35,882 bases of DNA from contig JAFMCP010000010.1 in NCBI GenBank assembly GCA_017857705.1, positions 1-35,882 on the forward strand. Reading direction: 5' to 3'. The position numbers and the translations under genes are program-made. Below are positions 9,009 through 18,639 of the stretch, piece after piece (within the stretch, counting starts at the first letter, position 1; each line of letters opens with the position of its first letter). The DNA comes from Candidatus Nanopelagicales bacterium. Lineage in GTDB: Bacteria > Actinomycetota > Actinomycetes > S36-B12. The notes below the pieces were generated by a model. That model saw only the letters and a program-made list of their open reading frames with translations, had not been told where the DNA came from and ran no database searches.

Positions 9009-10352
9009 ATGACGAATATTGATGCTGCTGAGGGTGCCCGCGTTTATGACTTAGACCGCTCCTACGTCTTTCATTCGTGGAGCGCGCAAAAGGCACTCAA
9101 GCCAATGTGCATCGCAGGGGCCGAAGGTAGTTACTTCTGGGATTACGACGGAAATAAGTTTCTCGATTTCTCCTCACAGCTCGTTAACGTCAACATTGGT
9201 CACCAACACCCCAAGGTTGTTGCTGCAATTGTGGAGCAGGCGGGGAAGCTGGCAACCGTTGCGCCTCAGCACGCTAATGACAAGCGTGGAGAGGCAGCAC
9301 AACGCATCGTTGAGTTGTCCGGCGGTAAAGCCGAAAAAGTATTCTTCACTAATGGTGGAGCTGATGCAATTGAAAATGCGATCCGGATGGCGCGCTTACA
9401 TACACACAAGCACAAGATTTTGTCCGCTTACCGCTCCTATCACGGCAACACGGGTTCCGCGATTGTGGCAACAGGTGACCCGCGCCGTTGGCCAAATGAG
9501 TACTCAGCCCAACAGGTGCACTTCTTTGGTCCCTACCTATACCGCAGCGAATTCTGGGCAACTACCCCTGAACAGGAGACCGAGCGCGCACTTACCCACC
9601 TTGAACACGTAATCCAGTTCGAAGGACCTGGAACTGTCGGCGCAGTCCTGCTTGAATCAGTCATTGGCACAGCCGGAGTTTTAGTCCCACCGCCCGGCTA
9701 CCTTGAAGGTGTTCGAGCCTTGTGTGACAAGTACGAGATCGTCATGATCCTCGACGAAACAATGTCAGGCTTCGGTCGAACAGGTAAATGGTTTGCTTAT
9801 CAAAACTGGAATGTGGAGCCGGACCTCGTAGTGTTTGCAAAGGGTTCGAACTCTGGTTATGTTCCTGTTGGAGGCGTGATCATTTCCAAGGAAATCGCGG
9901 CGACATTTGATGAACGAGTTTTTCCCGGTGGTCTTACTTACTCAGGGCACCCACTTGCCGCTGCTTCCATCGTGGGCTCGATTGACGCCATGAAGGAAGA
10001 GAAAATCATTGAAAATGCTGCCTCAATCGGTGAAAATGTTCTGGGACCGGGGCTGCGCGCACTAGCTGATAAACACCCCGTCATTGGTGAGGTTCGTGGA
10101 CTCGGAGTTTTCTGGGCACTTGACTTGGTGACCAACCGAGAGACTCGCGAACCACTTGCACCCTATGGTGGCACTTCGCAGGCCATGACTGATTTGGTTA
10201 CCGCTTGCAAGACTCGTGGCCTCATGCCATTTGTGAACTTCAACAGAATGCATGTTGTGCCACCGTGTGTTGTGACTGAAGCTGAGGCGCGTGAGGGTCT
10301 GGAAATTCTTGACCAAGCCTTTGGTGACATCGACTCCTACTACCAAGGCTGA
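9009..10352 (+). CDS. Class III PLP-dependent aminotransferase (omega-amino acid/taurine:pyruvate type)
   Basis: This 447-residue fold-type I aminotransferase has the PLP Lys at residue 278 (VVFAKGSNSGYVPVGG) and a phosphate-binding TNGGADAIENAIRMAR. The cofactor Asp lies in MILDETMSGFGRTGKW, and SYHGNTGSAI provides the ring-stacking residues. The overall pattern resembles taurine-pyruvate and beta-alanine-pyruvate aminotransferases, which move an omega-amino group to pyruvate. The precise amino donor cannot be read from sequence. It heads the purine operon: purD starts only six bases after its stop. No taurine or beta-alanine catabolic gene is adjacent, so the connection to purine synthesis (perhaps feeding Gly, Ala or amino nitrogen) is speculative. 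Confidence 0.85.
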   Translation: MTNIDAAEGARVYDLDRSYVFHSWSAQKALKPMCIAGAEGSYFWDYDGNKFLDFSSQLVNVNIGHQHPKVVAAIVEQAGKLATVAPQHANDKRGEAAQRIVELSGGKAEKVFFTNGGADAIENAIRMARLHTHKHKILSAYRSYHGNTGSAIVATGDPRRWPNEYSAQQVHFFGPYLYRSEFWATTPEQETERALTHLEHVIQFEGPGTVGAVLLESVIGTAGVLVPPPGYLEGVRALCDKYEIVMILDETMSGFGRTGKWFAYQNWNVEPDLVVFAKGSNSGYVPVGGVIISKEIAATFDERVFPGGLTYSGHPLAAASIVGSIDAMKEEKIIENAASIGENVLGPGLRALADKHPVIGEVRGLGVFWALDLVTNRETREPLAPYGGTSQAMTDLVTACKTRGLMPFVNFNRMHVVPPCVVTEAEAREGLEILDQAFGDIDSYYQG

Positions 10353-10358
10353 ATTTTC

Positions 10359-11621
10359 TTGAAACTTCTCGTTATTGGTTCGGGTGCACGCGAGCACGTT
10401 ATTGTCAGCGCACTTCTGCGTGATCCGGAAGTCGAATCTGTCGTTGTTGCTCCCGGTAATGCTGGGATAGCAGCACTTGTTCATTGCATGCCAATTGATG
10501 TAACAGATGCAAAGGCGATCGGTGAGCTGGCAACTGCACTCGAAGTTGACTTAGTCGTTGTTGGTCCAGAAGTCCCGCTAATGGCCGGTGCCGCCAATGA
10601 ATTGATTACCCGAGGGATTCCTTGTTTTGGACCGACGCGTGAAGCGGCGTTGATTGAGGGTAGTAAAGCTTTTTGCAAAGAAGTGATGGCGCAAGCGGGT
10701 ATAGCAACCGCACTAGCCCATGTCTGCACCAACGTAGCCGAGGCGGGAATCGCCCTTGACACTTTTGGTCCCCCATATGTTGTGAAAGACGACGGCTTGG
10801 CAGCGGGTAAAGGCGTTGTCGTTACTTCAGATCGAAGTGAGGCGCTCGCGCACGCGGGTAACTGTTTCGCGGTGGGGGGAACCGTTGTCATCGAGGAATT
10901 TTTAGACGGGCCGGAAGTCTCAATTTTTGGTATCTCAGATGGCACTACCGTGATCGCGTTACAACCAGCCCAGGACTTCAAGCGAGTTGGTGACAATGAC
11001 GAAGGACCCAATACCGGCGGCATGGGTGCCTATTCACCCCTTCCTTGGCTTGATGAAAGCGTTGTGGCCGAAGTCACCGAGCATGTTTTGCAGCCAATGG
11101 CTGACGAAATGAAGCGGCGAGGAACTCCATTTGTTGGGGTGCTGTACGCCGGACTCGCCATGACGGCACGTGGCATTCGGGTGATTGAGTTCAATGCCCG
11201 TTTTGGTGACCCTGAGACCCAAGTCGTGCTTTCGCGATTGGTGACACCCTTAGGACAGTTTCTTTATGCAGCTGCGACGGGTCAGTTGAAGGACTTTCTC
11301 GCACTTGAATGGCACCAGGGATATTCGGTTAACGTTGTTATCGCGGCTCAGGGTTACCCGGAAAAACCGGTGCTGGGTGCTTCAGTGTCAGGTCTGGAAC
11401 TCGCCCAGACAAATCCACTGGTTGCTGTTTTCCACGCGGGAACAGAATTGGTGGGCGGAGAATTAGTCACCTCGGGTGGGCGAGTGTTATCGGTTACCGC
11501 ACAAGCCTCCACTTTGGAGCAGGCCAGGGAGCATGCCTACGCCGGTGTTGCTCAGATCGTGATTGCCGGTTCGCATTTTCGCAGCGATATTGCCCTAAAT
11601 GCTTGCGGCACCGACTCCTGA
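10359..11621 (+). CDS. purD: Phosphoribosylamine--glycine ligase (GAR synthetase)
   Basis: This 420-residue ATP-grasp enzyme makes glycinamide ribonucleotide from phosphoribosylamine, glycine and ATP, the second step of purine synthesis. The N-terminus MKLLVIGSGAREHVI, the ATP-grasp segment DDGLAAGKGVVV and the metal-binding stretch VIEFNARFGDPETQ are diagnostic. Translation must begin at the TTG at 10359, which exactly precedes the family N-terminus six bases after the aminotransferase stop. The weak TTG start without a strong ribosome site suggests coupling to the upstream gene. Purine genes continue downstream. Confidence 0.96.
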   Translation: MKLLVIGSGAREHVIVSALLRDPEVESVVVAPGNAGIAALVHCMPIDVTDAKAIGELATALEVDLVVVGPEVPLMAGAANELITRGIPCFGPTREAALIEGSKAFCKEVMAQAGIATALAHVCTNVAEAGIALDTFGPPYVVKDDGLAAGKGVVVTSDRSEALAHAGNCFAVGGTVVIEEFLDGPEVSIFGISDGTTVIALQPAQDFKRVGDNDEGPNTGGMGAYSPLPWLDESVVAEVTEHVLQPMADEMKRRGTPFVGVLYAGLAMTARGIRVIEFNARFGDPETQVVLSRLVTPLGQFLYAAATGQLKDFLALEWHQGYSVNVVIAAQGYPEKPVLGASVSGLELAQTNPLVAVFHAGTELVGGELVTSGGRVLSVTAQASTLEQAREHAYAGVAQIVIAGSHFRSDIALNACGTDS

Positions 11622-11646
11622 ATCGGTCACATGAAAGAATGCAACC

Positions 11647-13083
11647 GTGGGAAGCCGAATGAATTCAATTGATAACGTGCTTGCCTCACGCTATGCATCA
11701 CCCTCAATGCGGGATTTGTGGGCTCCCGAGTCCAAGATTCGCCTTGAACGCCAGCTATGGATCGCGGTAATGCGCGCCCAGCAGGAATTGGGAATCCCAA
11801 TACCGATTGGAACCCCAGAAAAATATGAGGCAGTAATTGACACGATCAATCTTGAGTCCATTGCCGAGCGTGAGCGAGTTACCAAACACGATGTAAAAGC
11901 ACGAATTGAAGAGTTCAACGAGCTGGCGGGTGAGGAATACATCCATCTCGGCATGACCTCTCGAGACCTCACCGAGAACGTTGAGCAACTGCAGATTCGT
12001 TTGAGTTTGATTTTGGTTCGTGACAAGTCCATCGCGGCACTGGACCGATTGAGTGGTCTTGCTGTTGCCTACTCTGAGCTTGCCATGGCTGGTCGTTCAC
12101 ACAATGTTGCAGCGCAGATCACAACACTGGGTAAGCGCATGGCAACTTTCGCAGAAGAACTTCTTTTCGCGGTAGAAAGACTCGATGAACTGATTAACGC
12201 TTATCCACTGCGGGGAATCAAGGGGCCGGTAGGAACGGCTCAAGACATGCTGACATTGCTTGACGGGAATGCGGAAGCACTTGCGCAATTGGAAATGCGA
12301 ATAGCTAAACACCTCGGATTTGAAAATATCTTCACCAGTGTTGGTCAGATTTACCCGCGGTCACTCGATTTTGAAGTGACGTCCATGCTTGTTCAGGTGG
12401 CTTCAGGTCCCTCAAATTTTGCAACGACAGTGCGCTTGATGGCTGGGCAAGAGCTTGCAACCGAAGGTTTCTTGCCGGGTCAGGTTGGTTCCTCTGCGAT
12501 GCCGCACAAAATGAATGCTCGATCTTGTGAACGCATTAACGGTTTCCATGTGATTCTGCGTGGCTACATGAATATGTGTGCTGATCTTTCTGGCCAACAG
12601 TGGAATGAAGGCGATGTTGCCTGTTCAGTTGTCCGTCGGGTTGCACTCCCTGATTCCTTTTTTGCTATCGATGGTCTGATGGAAACATTCCTCACGGTGC
12701 TTGATGCATTTGGTGCATTCCCTGCAATGATAGACCGCGAACTTGATCGTTTCCTCCCTTTTTTGGCTACGACAAAAATCCTGATGGCTGCGGTTCAATC
12801 AGGCGTAGGGCGAGAGACGGCACATGAGGTAATCAAGGAACACGCGGTTGCAACAGCCTTGCTAATGAGGGAAACTCCCGATGCAAACAATGATCTTTTG
12901 GAAAAACTCGCTGCTGATTCCCGACTCGACTTCACGGTTGATCAGTTAAACGCGCTCCTCGCCCAGCCAATTGAATTTACCGGTGCGGCCCAACATCAGG
13001 TTCGGATTTTGGCGGACCGAATTGAAATCCTCACCGCGCGTTATCCGGATGCCGCGGGCTATCAACCAGGCGGCATTCTGTGA
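11647..13083 (+). CDS. purB: Adenylosuccinate lyase
   Basis: This 478-residue enzyme acts twice in purine synthesis, releasing fumarate from SAICAR and from adenylosuccinate. The fumarase/aspartase superfamily signature GSSAMPHKMNARSCERI (about residues 281-297) is intact, as are GRSHNVAAQITTLGKR and HLGMTSRDLTEN. The GTG at 11647 is preceded by AAGAAT at six bases, a weak match to the leaderless pattern, so an internal promoter is possible. An in-frame ATG at 11659 would drop only four residues. The stop overlaps the purC start (GTGA). Confidence 0.96.
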   Translation: MGSRMNSIDNVLASRYASPSMRDLWAPESKIRLERQLWIAVMRAQQELGIPIPIGTPEKYEAVIDTINLESIAERERVTKHDVKARIEEFNELAGEEYIHLGMTSRDLTENVEQLQIRLSLILVRDKSIAALDRLSGLAVAYSELAMAGRSHNVAAQITTLGKRMATFAEELLFAVERLDELINAYPLRGIKGPVGTAQDMLTLLDGNAEALAQLEMRIAKHLGFENIFTSVGQIYPRSLDFEVTSMLVQVASGPSNFATTVRLMAGQELATEGFLPGQVGSSAMPHKMNARSCERINGFHVILRGYMNMCADLSGQQWNEGDVACSVVRRVALPDSFFAIDGLMETFLTVLDAFGAFPAMIDRELDRFLPFLATTKILMAAVQSGVGRETAHEVIKEHAVATALLMRETPDANNDLLEKLAADSRLDFTVDQLNALLAQPIEFTGAAQHQVRILADRIEILTARYPDAAGYQPGGIL

Positions 13084-13979
13084 CCCAAGGACTTTCCCAC
13101 AATTACGATCTCCCCGAAGATTACGTGCATATTTATTCGGGCAAGGTGCGAGATATTTTTCGAACACCGCAGGATCGGCTACTCATGGTGACCAGTGATC
13201 GTATATCGGCGTACGACTGGGTACTTCAAACGGAAATCCCTGACAAAGGCCGCATTCTCAACTCAATTTCACAATGGTGGTTTGGACAACTCCAAGGTTT
13301 GGTTTTCAATCACACCACAACTTCTAAGGTTCCAAAGTCGGTCGCGGGTCGCGCGGTGGTCTGCGAACCGCTTGAAATGTTCCCGGTGGAGTGTGTTGTC
13401 CGCGGATATCTCGCCGGCAGCGGTTATTCGGATTACCTGGCAACACGAAAAATCTCAGGCAATGGTTTACCACCAGGTTTGAAAGACGGTGCGCTGTTAC
13501 CAAAACCTCTTTTTACTCCGGCAACCAAGGCACCCCTTGGTGAACATGATGTGAATATCACTTATGACGACGTCATTGTTGAGCTAGGGCAAGAAGAGGC
13601 CCAGGAACTAAAGCGGATGTCAACTGCAATTTACGAATACGCGGCTGACAGGGTGAGCCGTAAAGGTTTGATTCTGGCTGACACCAAATTTGAATTTGGA
13701 ATTGCCCTGGGCGGCAAGCACCAAGGTCAAATAATTTTGGGAGACGAGGCACTGACCCCGGATTCTTCTCGTTATTGGGAGAAGGCACTGTGGAACCCAG
13801 GTGGCGCCCAACCCTCATTTGATAAACAGTTCGTGCGTGACTGGTTGACATCACCGGAATCAGGGTGGGACAAAAATTCAGGTGAAGCACCACCACCTTT
13901 GCCCGAGGAAATAGTTGAAAAAACTCGCGCCAAATACATTGAAGCTTATGAGCGCATCACAGGCGAGACATTTCAGTGA
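13080..13979 (+). CDS. purC: Phosphoribosylaminoimidazole-succinocarboxamide (SAICAR) synthase
   Basis: The 299-residue ATP-dependent ligase joins CAIR with aspartate to form SAICAR. The N-terminal YSGKVRDIFRT and the SDRISAYDWVL motif, followed by VRGYLAGSGYSDY and LILADTKFEFG, are characteristic. The length matches the longer, actinobacterial/yeast-like form rather than the short ~240-residue enterobacterial form. The start is a GTG overlapping the purB stop by four bases, and the stop in turn overlaps the galE GTG. This implies tight translational coupling across purB-purC-galE. Confidence 0.96.
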   Translation: MTQGLSHNYDLPEDYVHIYSGKVRDIFRTPQDRLLMVTSDRISAYDWVLQTEIPDKGRILNSISQWWFGQLQGLVFNHTTTSKVPKSVAGRAVVCEPLEMFPVECVVRGYLAGSGYSDYLATRKISGNGLPPGLKDGALLPKPLFTPATKAPLGEHDVNITYDDVIVELGQEEAQELKRMSTAIYEYAADRVSRKGLILADTKFEFGIALGGKHQGQIILGDEALTPDSSRYWEKALWNPGGAQPSFDKQFVRDWLTSPESGWDKNSGEAPPPLPEEIVEKTRAKYIEAYERITGETFQ

Positions 13980-14941
13980 GCGCGTGGCTAATCACAGGGG
14001 GTGCGGGCTACATAGGCTCGCATGTTGTTCATGAACTGCAATTAGCTGGCATCCAACCGGTAGTTTTTGACAACTTCTCAGCCGGATTGGATTCACGCAT
14101 CCCTCAGGGAGTCCCCGTCGTTGAAGCTGACGTATCCGACGGTGACGCACTTCGAAACGCTATGAAGGAATTCAAAGTCACGGGCGTTGTTCACCTTGCA
14201 GCAAAGAAGGCAGCAGGAGAGTCAGTTGACGTTCCCCTGCACTACTACCAAGAGAATGTCACGGGATTGCAGAGTGTTCTTGGTGCCATGATTGACACGG
14301 GGATCAAAAATTTTGTTTATTCGTCGTCCGCCGCCGTGTACGGAACCCCAAAGTCAAACCCTGTTAGAGAGAGTGAAGCACTCAATCCGGAGTCACCCTA
14401 CGGCGAGACAAAGGTGATTGGCGAATGGTTGGCCAAGGACCTGGCGACAAGTAATGGGTTGAATTGGGTGGCACTACGGTACTTCAATGTTGCCGGTGCA
14501 GGGAGCGAGGATCTTGGAGACAACAGTGTTAATAACTTGATCCCGATGGTGTTTATGGCCCTTGAAAAAGGAATGCGACCCAAGATTTTTGGAGCGGATT
14601 ATCCAACCCCGGACGGAACGTGCATTCGCGATTACATTCATGTTGTCGACCTGGCTCTCGCACATGTCGCGGCGGTAAAAAAGTGCGAGGCGGGGAAGGT
14701 TAATCGTTCGATTAATGTGGGTCGAGGCAGTGGGGTCAGTGTCCGTGAAGTTATGAGCTCGATCTCCCTGGTAATTGGTCGCGATATTGACCCTGAGGTT
14801 GCTGCTCGTAGAGCCGGCGACCCGCCCGCCACCTTCGCAGACGTTGAACTGAGCAGAACTGAGTTGGATTGGTCCGCCAAGCGAGATCTCACGGACATGG
14901 TTTCCTCAGCGTGGAGCGCTTGGGAATTCTCGCACCGATAG
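13976..14941 (+). CDS. galE: UDP-glucose 4-epimerase (extended SDR family)
   Basis: This 321-residue short-chain dehydrogenase has an NAD-binding TGGAGYIGSHV at the N-terminus, the catalytic YxxxK as SPYGETK, and a YSSSAAVYGTP segment supplying the catalytic Ser/Thr. The GalE-type ALRYFNVAGA and GTCIRDYIHVVDLA stretches are also there. It interconverts UDP-glucose and UDP-galactose for cell-surface glycans or galactose use. It sits inside the purine operon, sharing four bases with purC and followed 47 bp later by purS. This placement is unusual because the enzyme has no known role in purine synthesis. No other sugar-nucleotide gene is nearby. Confidence 0.92.
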   Translation: MSAWLITGGAGYIGSHVVHELQLAGIQPVVFDNFSAGLDSRIPQGVPVVEADVSDGDALRNAMKEFKVTGVVHLAAKKAAGESVDVPLHYYQENVTGLQSVLGAMIDTGIKNFVYSSSAAVYGTPKSNPVRESEALNPESPYGETKVIGEWLAKDLATSNGLNWVALRYFNVAGAGSEDLGDNSVNNLIPMVFMALEKGMRPKIFGADYPTPDGTCIRDYIHVVDLALAHVAAVKKCEAGKVNRSINVGRGSGVSVREVMSSISLVIGRDIDPEVAARRAGDPPATFADVELSRTELDWSAKRDLTDMVSSAWSAWEFSHR

Positions 14942-14988
14942 GCTTTGGGTCTTCCATTGAAATCAGGAAAGCGAATTCAGGAGAGCCA

Positions 14989-15234
14989 GTGGCCCGCGTT
15001 GTCGTAAACGTTGCACTTAAACCCGAAATTCTTGACCCACAAGGTCGTGCTGTTCAGGGCGCACTTGGGCGACTTGGGCTAATTGGGGTGAGCGACGTCC
15101 GGCAGGGGAAGCAGTTCATTATTGAACTTGATGGAGCACTCGAGGGAGAAAGAGCCGAACTCCTGCACAAGTTGGCAGGCGAATTGCTAAGTAATCCAGT
15201 AATCGAAGACTTCACACTCACGGTTGAGAATTAA
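14989..15234 (+). CDS. purS: FGAM synthase subunit PurS
   Basis: The 81-residue small subunit bridges PurQ and PurL in the three-component phosphoribosylformylglycinamidine synthase. The sequence ([20 protein letters not shown] at the start, [15 protein letters not shown] in the middle, PVIEDFTL at the end) is a clear PurS match. An open frame continues upstream to 14869 but overlaps galE. The GTG at 14989 has AGGAGA at good spacing and gives the family length, so I use it. purQ follows after two bases. Confidence 0.95.
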   Translation: MARVVVNVALKPEILDPQGRAVQGALGRLGLIGVSDVRQGKQFIIELDGALEGERAELLHKLAGELLSNPVIEDFTLTVEN

Positions 15235-15236
15235 TT

Positions 15237-15917
15237 GTGAGTGCACGGATTGGTGTAGTCACGTTCCCAGGCTCACTCGATGACGCAGATGCCGCCCGGG
15301 CAATTCGCATTGCCGGCGCAACCCCGGTTGCACTGTGGCATGGTGACGCAGACCTTCATAACGTTGACGCCGTTGTACTCCCCGGTGGTTTCTCCTATGG
15401 TGACTACCTTCGGTGCGGAGCGATCGCGAAGTTTGCCCCAGTTATGTCACTGATCATTGAAAAAGCACAGGTTGGCCTTCCAGTATTGGGAATCTGCAAT
15501 GGATTCCAAATTCTGTGCGAAAGTCACCTACTCCCCGGTGCACTGACCCGCAATGATCACCAGCATTTCATCTGTCGTGACCAGAAACTTCGGATTGAAA
15601 GCACCGAAACGTTGTGGACAAAGGATTTTTCACCCGGACAAGAAATTGTTATCCCATTGAAAAATGGTGAAGGTGGCTACGTTGCGAGTGAAGCGACATT
15701 AGACGAACTCTTTGCGGAGAACCGAGTGATCGCCACGTATATCGGTGGAAACCCAAACGGTAGTTACCGCGATATTGCTGGAATTTCAAACAAGGCCGGG
15801 AATGTTGTTGGTCTTATGCCGCACCCAGAGCACGCTGTTGAAGCCTTAACCGGCCCGACCACCGACGGCATCCCATTTTTTACCAGCGTTTTGAAATCAC
15901 TTGTGGGTGCCTCGTGA
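15237..15917 (+). CDS. purQ: FGAM synthase glutaminase subunit PurQ
   Basis: This 226-residue class I glutamine amidotransferase releases ammonia from glutamine for the PurL synthase subunit. The nucleophile Cys lies in [10 protein letters not shown], and the His/Glu pair is in [10 protein letters not shown] near the C-terminus. [15 protein letters not shown] is a PurQ signature. The start is a GTG two bases after the purS stop, and the end overlaps purL by four bases. The purS-purQ-purL order and coupling match the expected stoichiometric complex. Confidence 0.96.
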   Translation: MSARIGVVTFPGSLDDADAARAIRIAGATPVALWHGDADLHNVDAVVLPGGFSYGDYLRCGAIAKFAPVMSLIIEKAQVGLPVLGICNGFQILCESHLLPGALTRNDHQHFICRDQKLRIESTETLWTKDFSPGQEIVIPLKNGEGGYVASEATLDELFAENRVIATYIGGNPNGSYRDIAGISNKAGNVVGLMPHPEHAVEALTGPTTDGIPFFTSVLKSLVGAS

Positions 15918-18199
15918 TCGACTCGGTAGAAATTGCCAAGGGAAACCCAGATACCAGTCAGCCTTGGGCTGAACTAGGACTAAAGCAGGACGAGTACGAA
16001 AGTATCAAGCAGATTTTGGGTAGGCGACCGACAAGTAGCGAACTGGCCATGTACTCGGTCATGTGGAGTGAGCATTGCTCCTACAAGTCCAGCAAGGTGC
16101 ACCTTCGACAGTTTGGTGACAAAGCACCGAAGACCGATGCATTACTCGTCGGAATCGGTGAAAACGCCGGTGTTGTTGACATCGGAGCCGGATGGGCAGT
16201 CACATTCAAAGTGGAAAGTCACAATCATCCGTCCTACGTTGAGCCCTATCAAGGTGCAGCAACCGGTGTCGGTGGAATCGTTCGAGACATCATTTCTATG
16301 GGTGCGAGGCCGATCGCGGTCATGGATCCACTCCGGTTTGGTCCCGCGGATGCCCCCGACACTCGGCGAGTGTTGCCCGGTGTGGTTGCCGGTATTGGTG
16401 GCTATGGGAATTGCTTGGGTTTGCCAAATATTGGAGGGGAACTTGTTTTTGACGAAAGTTACGCGGGCAACCCATTGGTTAATGCACTCTGCATAGGATC
16501 AATGAAACATGAAGACATTCACCTGGCCAGTGCAAAAGGTGTCGGGAACCTGGTGGTTCTTTACGGTGCCCGGACCGGTGGTGATGGAATCGGTGGAGTT
16601 TCGGTGCTGGCTTCCGAGACATTTGACGCTGATGGCCCAGCCAAACGACCCAGTGTTCAAGTGGGTGACCCATTCATGGAAAAACTCTTGATAGAAGCAA
16701 CTCTGGAGGTACTTCATGCCGGGCTAGTCGAAGGTATTCAAGATCTTGGCGGAGCCGGAATTTCTTGCGCGACGAGTGAACTTGCATCAAATGGTGAAGG
16801 CGGGATGCACGTCTATCTGGATCGCGTTCTTTTGCGTGACGCGTCACTCTCGCCGGAGGAAATCTTGATGAGTGAGTCACAGGAACGCATGTGCGCGGTG
16901 GTGACTCCAGAAAAGATTGACGACTTTATGGCACTGTGCAAGAAGTGGGATGTCGAAGCTGTTGTTATCGGTGAAGTGACTGGCACTGGGCGCCTAGTAA
17001 TTGAATGGCACGGGGAAATGATTGTTGACGTTCCACCTCGCTCGGTGGCCCATGACGGTCCGGTATACGAGCGCCCATTCCACCGTCCAAGTTGGCAGGA
17101 CGCATTGCAGGCGGATGCTCCTACGGCGCAGCGTCTTGTGCGCCCGTCAACGCCTGAGGAACTAAAGCAAACCTTGCTTGATCTGATTTCCTCGCCCAAT
17201 TTGGCGTCAAAGAGTTGGGTTACTTCGCAGTACGATCGATACGTAATGGGTAACACGATTTTGGCCCAACCAGAAGATGCAGGAATGATTCGCGTTGACG
17301 AAGAAAGCGGATTGGGTGTCGCGATCTCAACCGACTGTAATTCACGCTTTGCCAAACTTGATCCCTATGCGGGTGCACAGTTGGCTCTGGTGGAGTCCTA
17401 CCGAAACATTAGTGTTGCTGGAGCGAAACCACTTGCGGTTACCAACTGTTTGAACTTTGGCTCACCAGAGGACCCTGAAGTCATGTGGCAATTCGCCCAA
17501 GCAACCACCGGTTTGGCCGATGCCTGTCTCGAACTGGGTATTCCGGTGACGGGAGGGAATGTTTCCTTCTACAACCAAACGGGTGATTCCGCGATCAACC
17601 CAACCCCGGTCGTCGGAGTTCTCGGCGTAATCGACGACGTCGATCGCCGGACCCCGATGGCATGGGGGGACGACGGCGACTTGATTTACATTCTGGGCGA
17701 TTCATTTGATGAATTTGCAGGTAGTGAGTGGGCATACCTTCAGGGTCACCTTGGCGGACTACCACCCAAAGTCAACTTTGCTCAGGAAAGATTGCTCAGT
17801 GAGATTATGGTTGCAGCTTCCCGAGACGGCATGATCACCGCGGCCCATGACGTCTCTGACGGCGGAGTTGGGGTTGCGATCACCGAGATGGCACTCCGTG
17901 CAAATACGGGTGCCCGCTTTTGGATCCCTGACAATATTGACCCATTTGTTTTCCTGTTCTCCGAAAGTACTGCTCGAGCAATTGCAGTGATTGCACGAAC
18001 CGAGGAACTCCGTTTCACTGAAATGTGTGCTGCACGAGGAATGAGTGCAACCCGGTTTGGTGTGGTGGATTCAGGTCTTGGTATTGACAGCGGCTATCCC
18101 GGTGAGCAGGTAATTGTCATTGATTCACTGTTTACTTTTAGGGTTGAGGAATTACGCGAAGCGCATGAAGCAACGCTTCCCGCACTTTTCGGGGGCTAG
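15914..18199 (+). CDS. purL: FGAM synthase large subunit PurL (small type)
   Basis: This 761-residue enzyme forms formylglycinamidine ribonucleotide from FGAR, ATP and ammonia. The length is that of the short PurL that needs separate PurS and PurQ, rather than the ~1300-residue fused enterobacterial form. [12 protein letters not shown] near the N-terminus, [23 protein letters not shown] (residues split by short gaps in other families) and [13 protein letters not shown] in the second half are diagnostic of the two AIRS-like halves. The start is a GTG overlapping purQ. A small SCP2-like gene follows after two bases. Confidence 0.97.
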   Translation: MIDSVEIAKGNPDTSQPWAELGLKQDEYESIKQILGRRPTSSELAMYSVMWSEHCSYKSSKVHLRQFGDKAPKTDALLVGIGENAGVVDIGAGWAVTFKVESHNHPSYVEPYQGAATGVGGIVRDIISMGARPIAVMDPLRFGPADAPDTRRVLPGVVAGIGGYGNCLGLPNIGGELVFDESYAGNPLVNALCIGSMKHEDIHLASAKGVGNLVVLYGARTGGDGIGGVSVLASETFDADGPAKRPSVQVGDPFMEKLLIEATLEVLHAGLVEGIQDLGGAGISCATSELASNGEGGMHVYLDRVLLRDASLSPEEILMSESQERMCAVVTPEKIDDFMALCKKWDVEAVVIGEVTGTGRLVIEWHGEMIVDVPPRSVAHDGPVYERPFHRPSWQDALQADAPTAQRLVRPSTPEELKQTLLDLISSPNLASKSWVTSQYDRYVMGNTILAQPEDAGMIRVDEESGLGVAISTDCNSRFAKLDPYAGAQLALVESYRNISVAGAKPLAVTNCLNFGSPEDPEVMWQFAQATTGLADACLELGIPVTGGNVSFYNQTGDSAINPTPVVGVLGVIDDVDRRTPMAWGDDGDLIYILGDSFDEFAGSEWAYLQGHLGGLPPKVNFAQERLLSEIMVAASRDGMITAAHDVSDGGVGVAITEMALRANTGARFWIPDNIDPFVFLFSESTARAIAVIARTEELRFTEMCAARGMSATRFGVVDSGLGIDSGYPGEQVIVIDSLFTFRVEELREAHEATLPALFGG

Positions 18200-18201
18200 A
18201 A

Positions 18202-18549
18202 ATGCTCAGTCCTGTTGAACGAGAACTGCTGGAATTGATTGCGGTTCACCATGATCAGGTCGACAAAGAGGACACCAGATCCGCGGTCAAGGCGATTTTT
18301 CGTGAACTCAACGAGATTGCCCCGGGTCGCAGTGTTGAATTGCGTGTCCCCCCTTTCGCTGCCACCCAAATCGTGGAGGGTCACACGCACCGGAGGGGAA
18401 CCCCGGCAGCGGTCGTTGAACTCAATGCCGTGACCCTGTGCCAACTCGCAATAGGTCAGCATTCTTGGGCCGAATTGGTCAATCAAGGAGTGATCCTGGC
18501 GAGTGGTGAACGCTCAGATTTGAGCCCTTTGTTCCCCCTGACTCTCTGA
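18202..18549 (+). CDS. Sterol-carrier-like (SCP-2 superfamily) small protein
   Basis: This 115-residue protein has the look of the bacterial sterol carrier family: SVELRVPPFAATQIVEG, a HTHRRGTPAAVVELNAVTLCQLAIG core and a helical SWAELVNQGVILASGERSDLSPLFPL end. I recall this gene lying between purL and purF in many actinobacteria, and it does so here, two bases after purL. The SCP-2 fold binds hydrophobic ligands in a pocket, but no ligand is known for this group. Its conserved position suggests a link with purine synthesis or simply operon retention. Confidence 0.8.
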   Translation: MLSPVERELLELIAVHHDQVDKEDTRSAVKAIFRELNEIAPGRSVELRVPPFAATQIVEGHTHRRGTPAAVVELNAVTLCQLAIGQHSWAELVNQGVILASGERSDLSPLFPLTL

Positions 18550-18627
18550 TGCTACCGGGTCCCTCCAACGAATAATTGGTGGCAAAAACACCCTTGACCG
18601 CGGAGGATACGAAACCAGTCATGTGCG

Positions 18628-18633
18628 TAGACT
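18628..18633 (+). promoter_or_regulatory. -10 box of leaderless purF promoter
   Basis: TAGACT, then six bases, then the purF GTG at 18640. It marks a second promoter within the purine cluster, in the 90-bp gap after the SCP2-like gene. Confidence 0.6.
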
Positions 18634-18639
18634 GACGCT

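Noticed and set aside
14869-14988. Upstream extension of purS into galE
   Set aside because: The family starts at the GTG at 14989, which has AGGAGA upstream; the longer frame overlaps galE coding sequence.
18592-18610. TTGACC near GGATAC as a purF promoter
   Set aside because: Spacing between the two elements is wrong, while TAGACT six bases before the start codon fits the common pattern.
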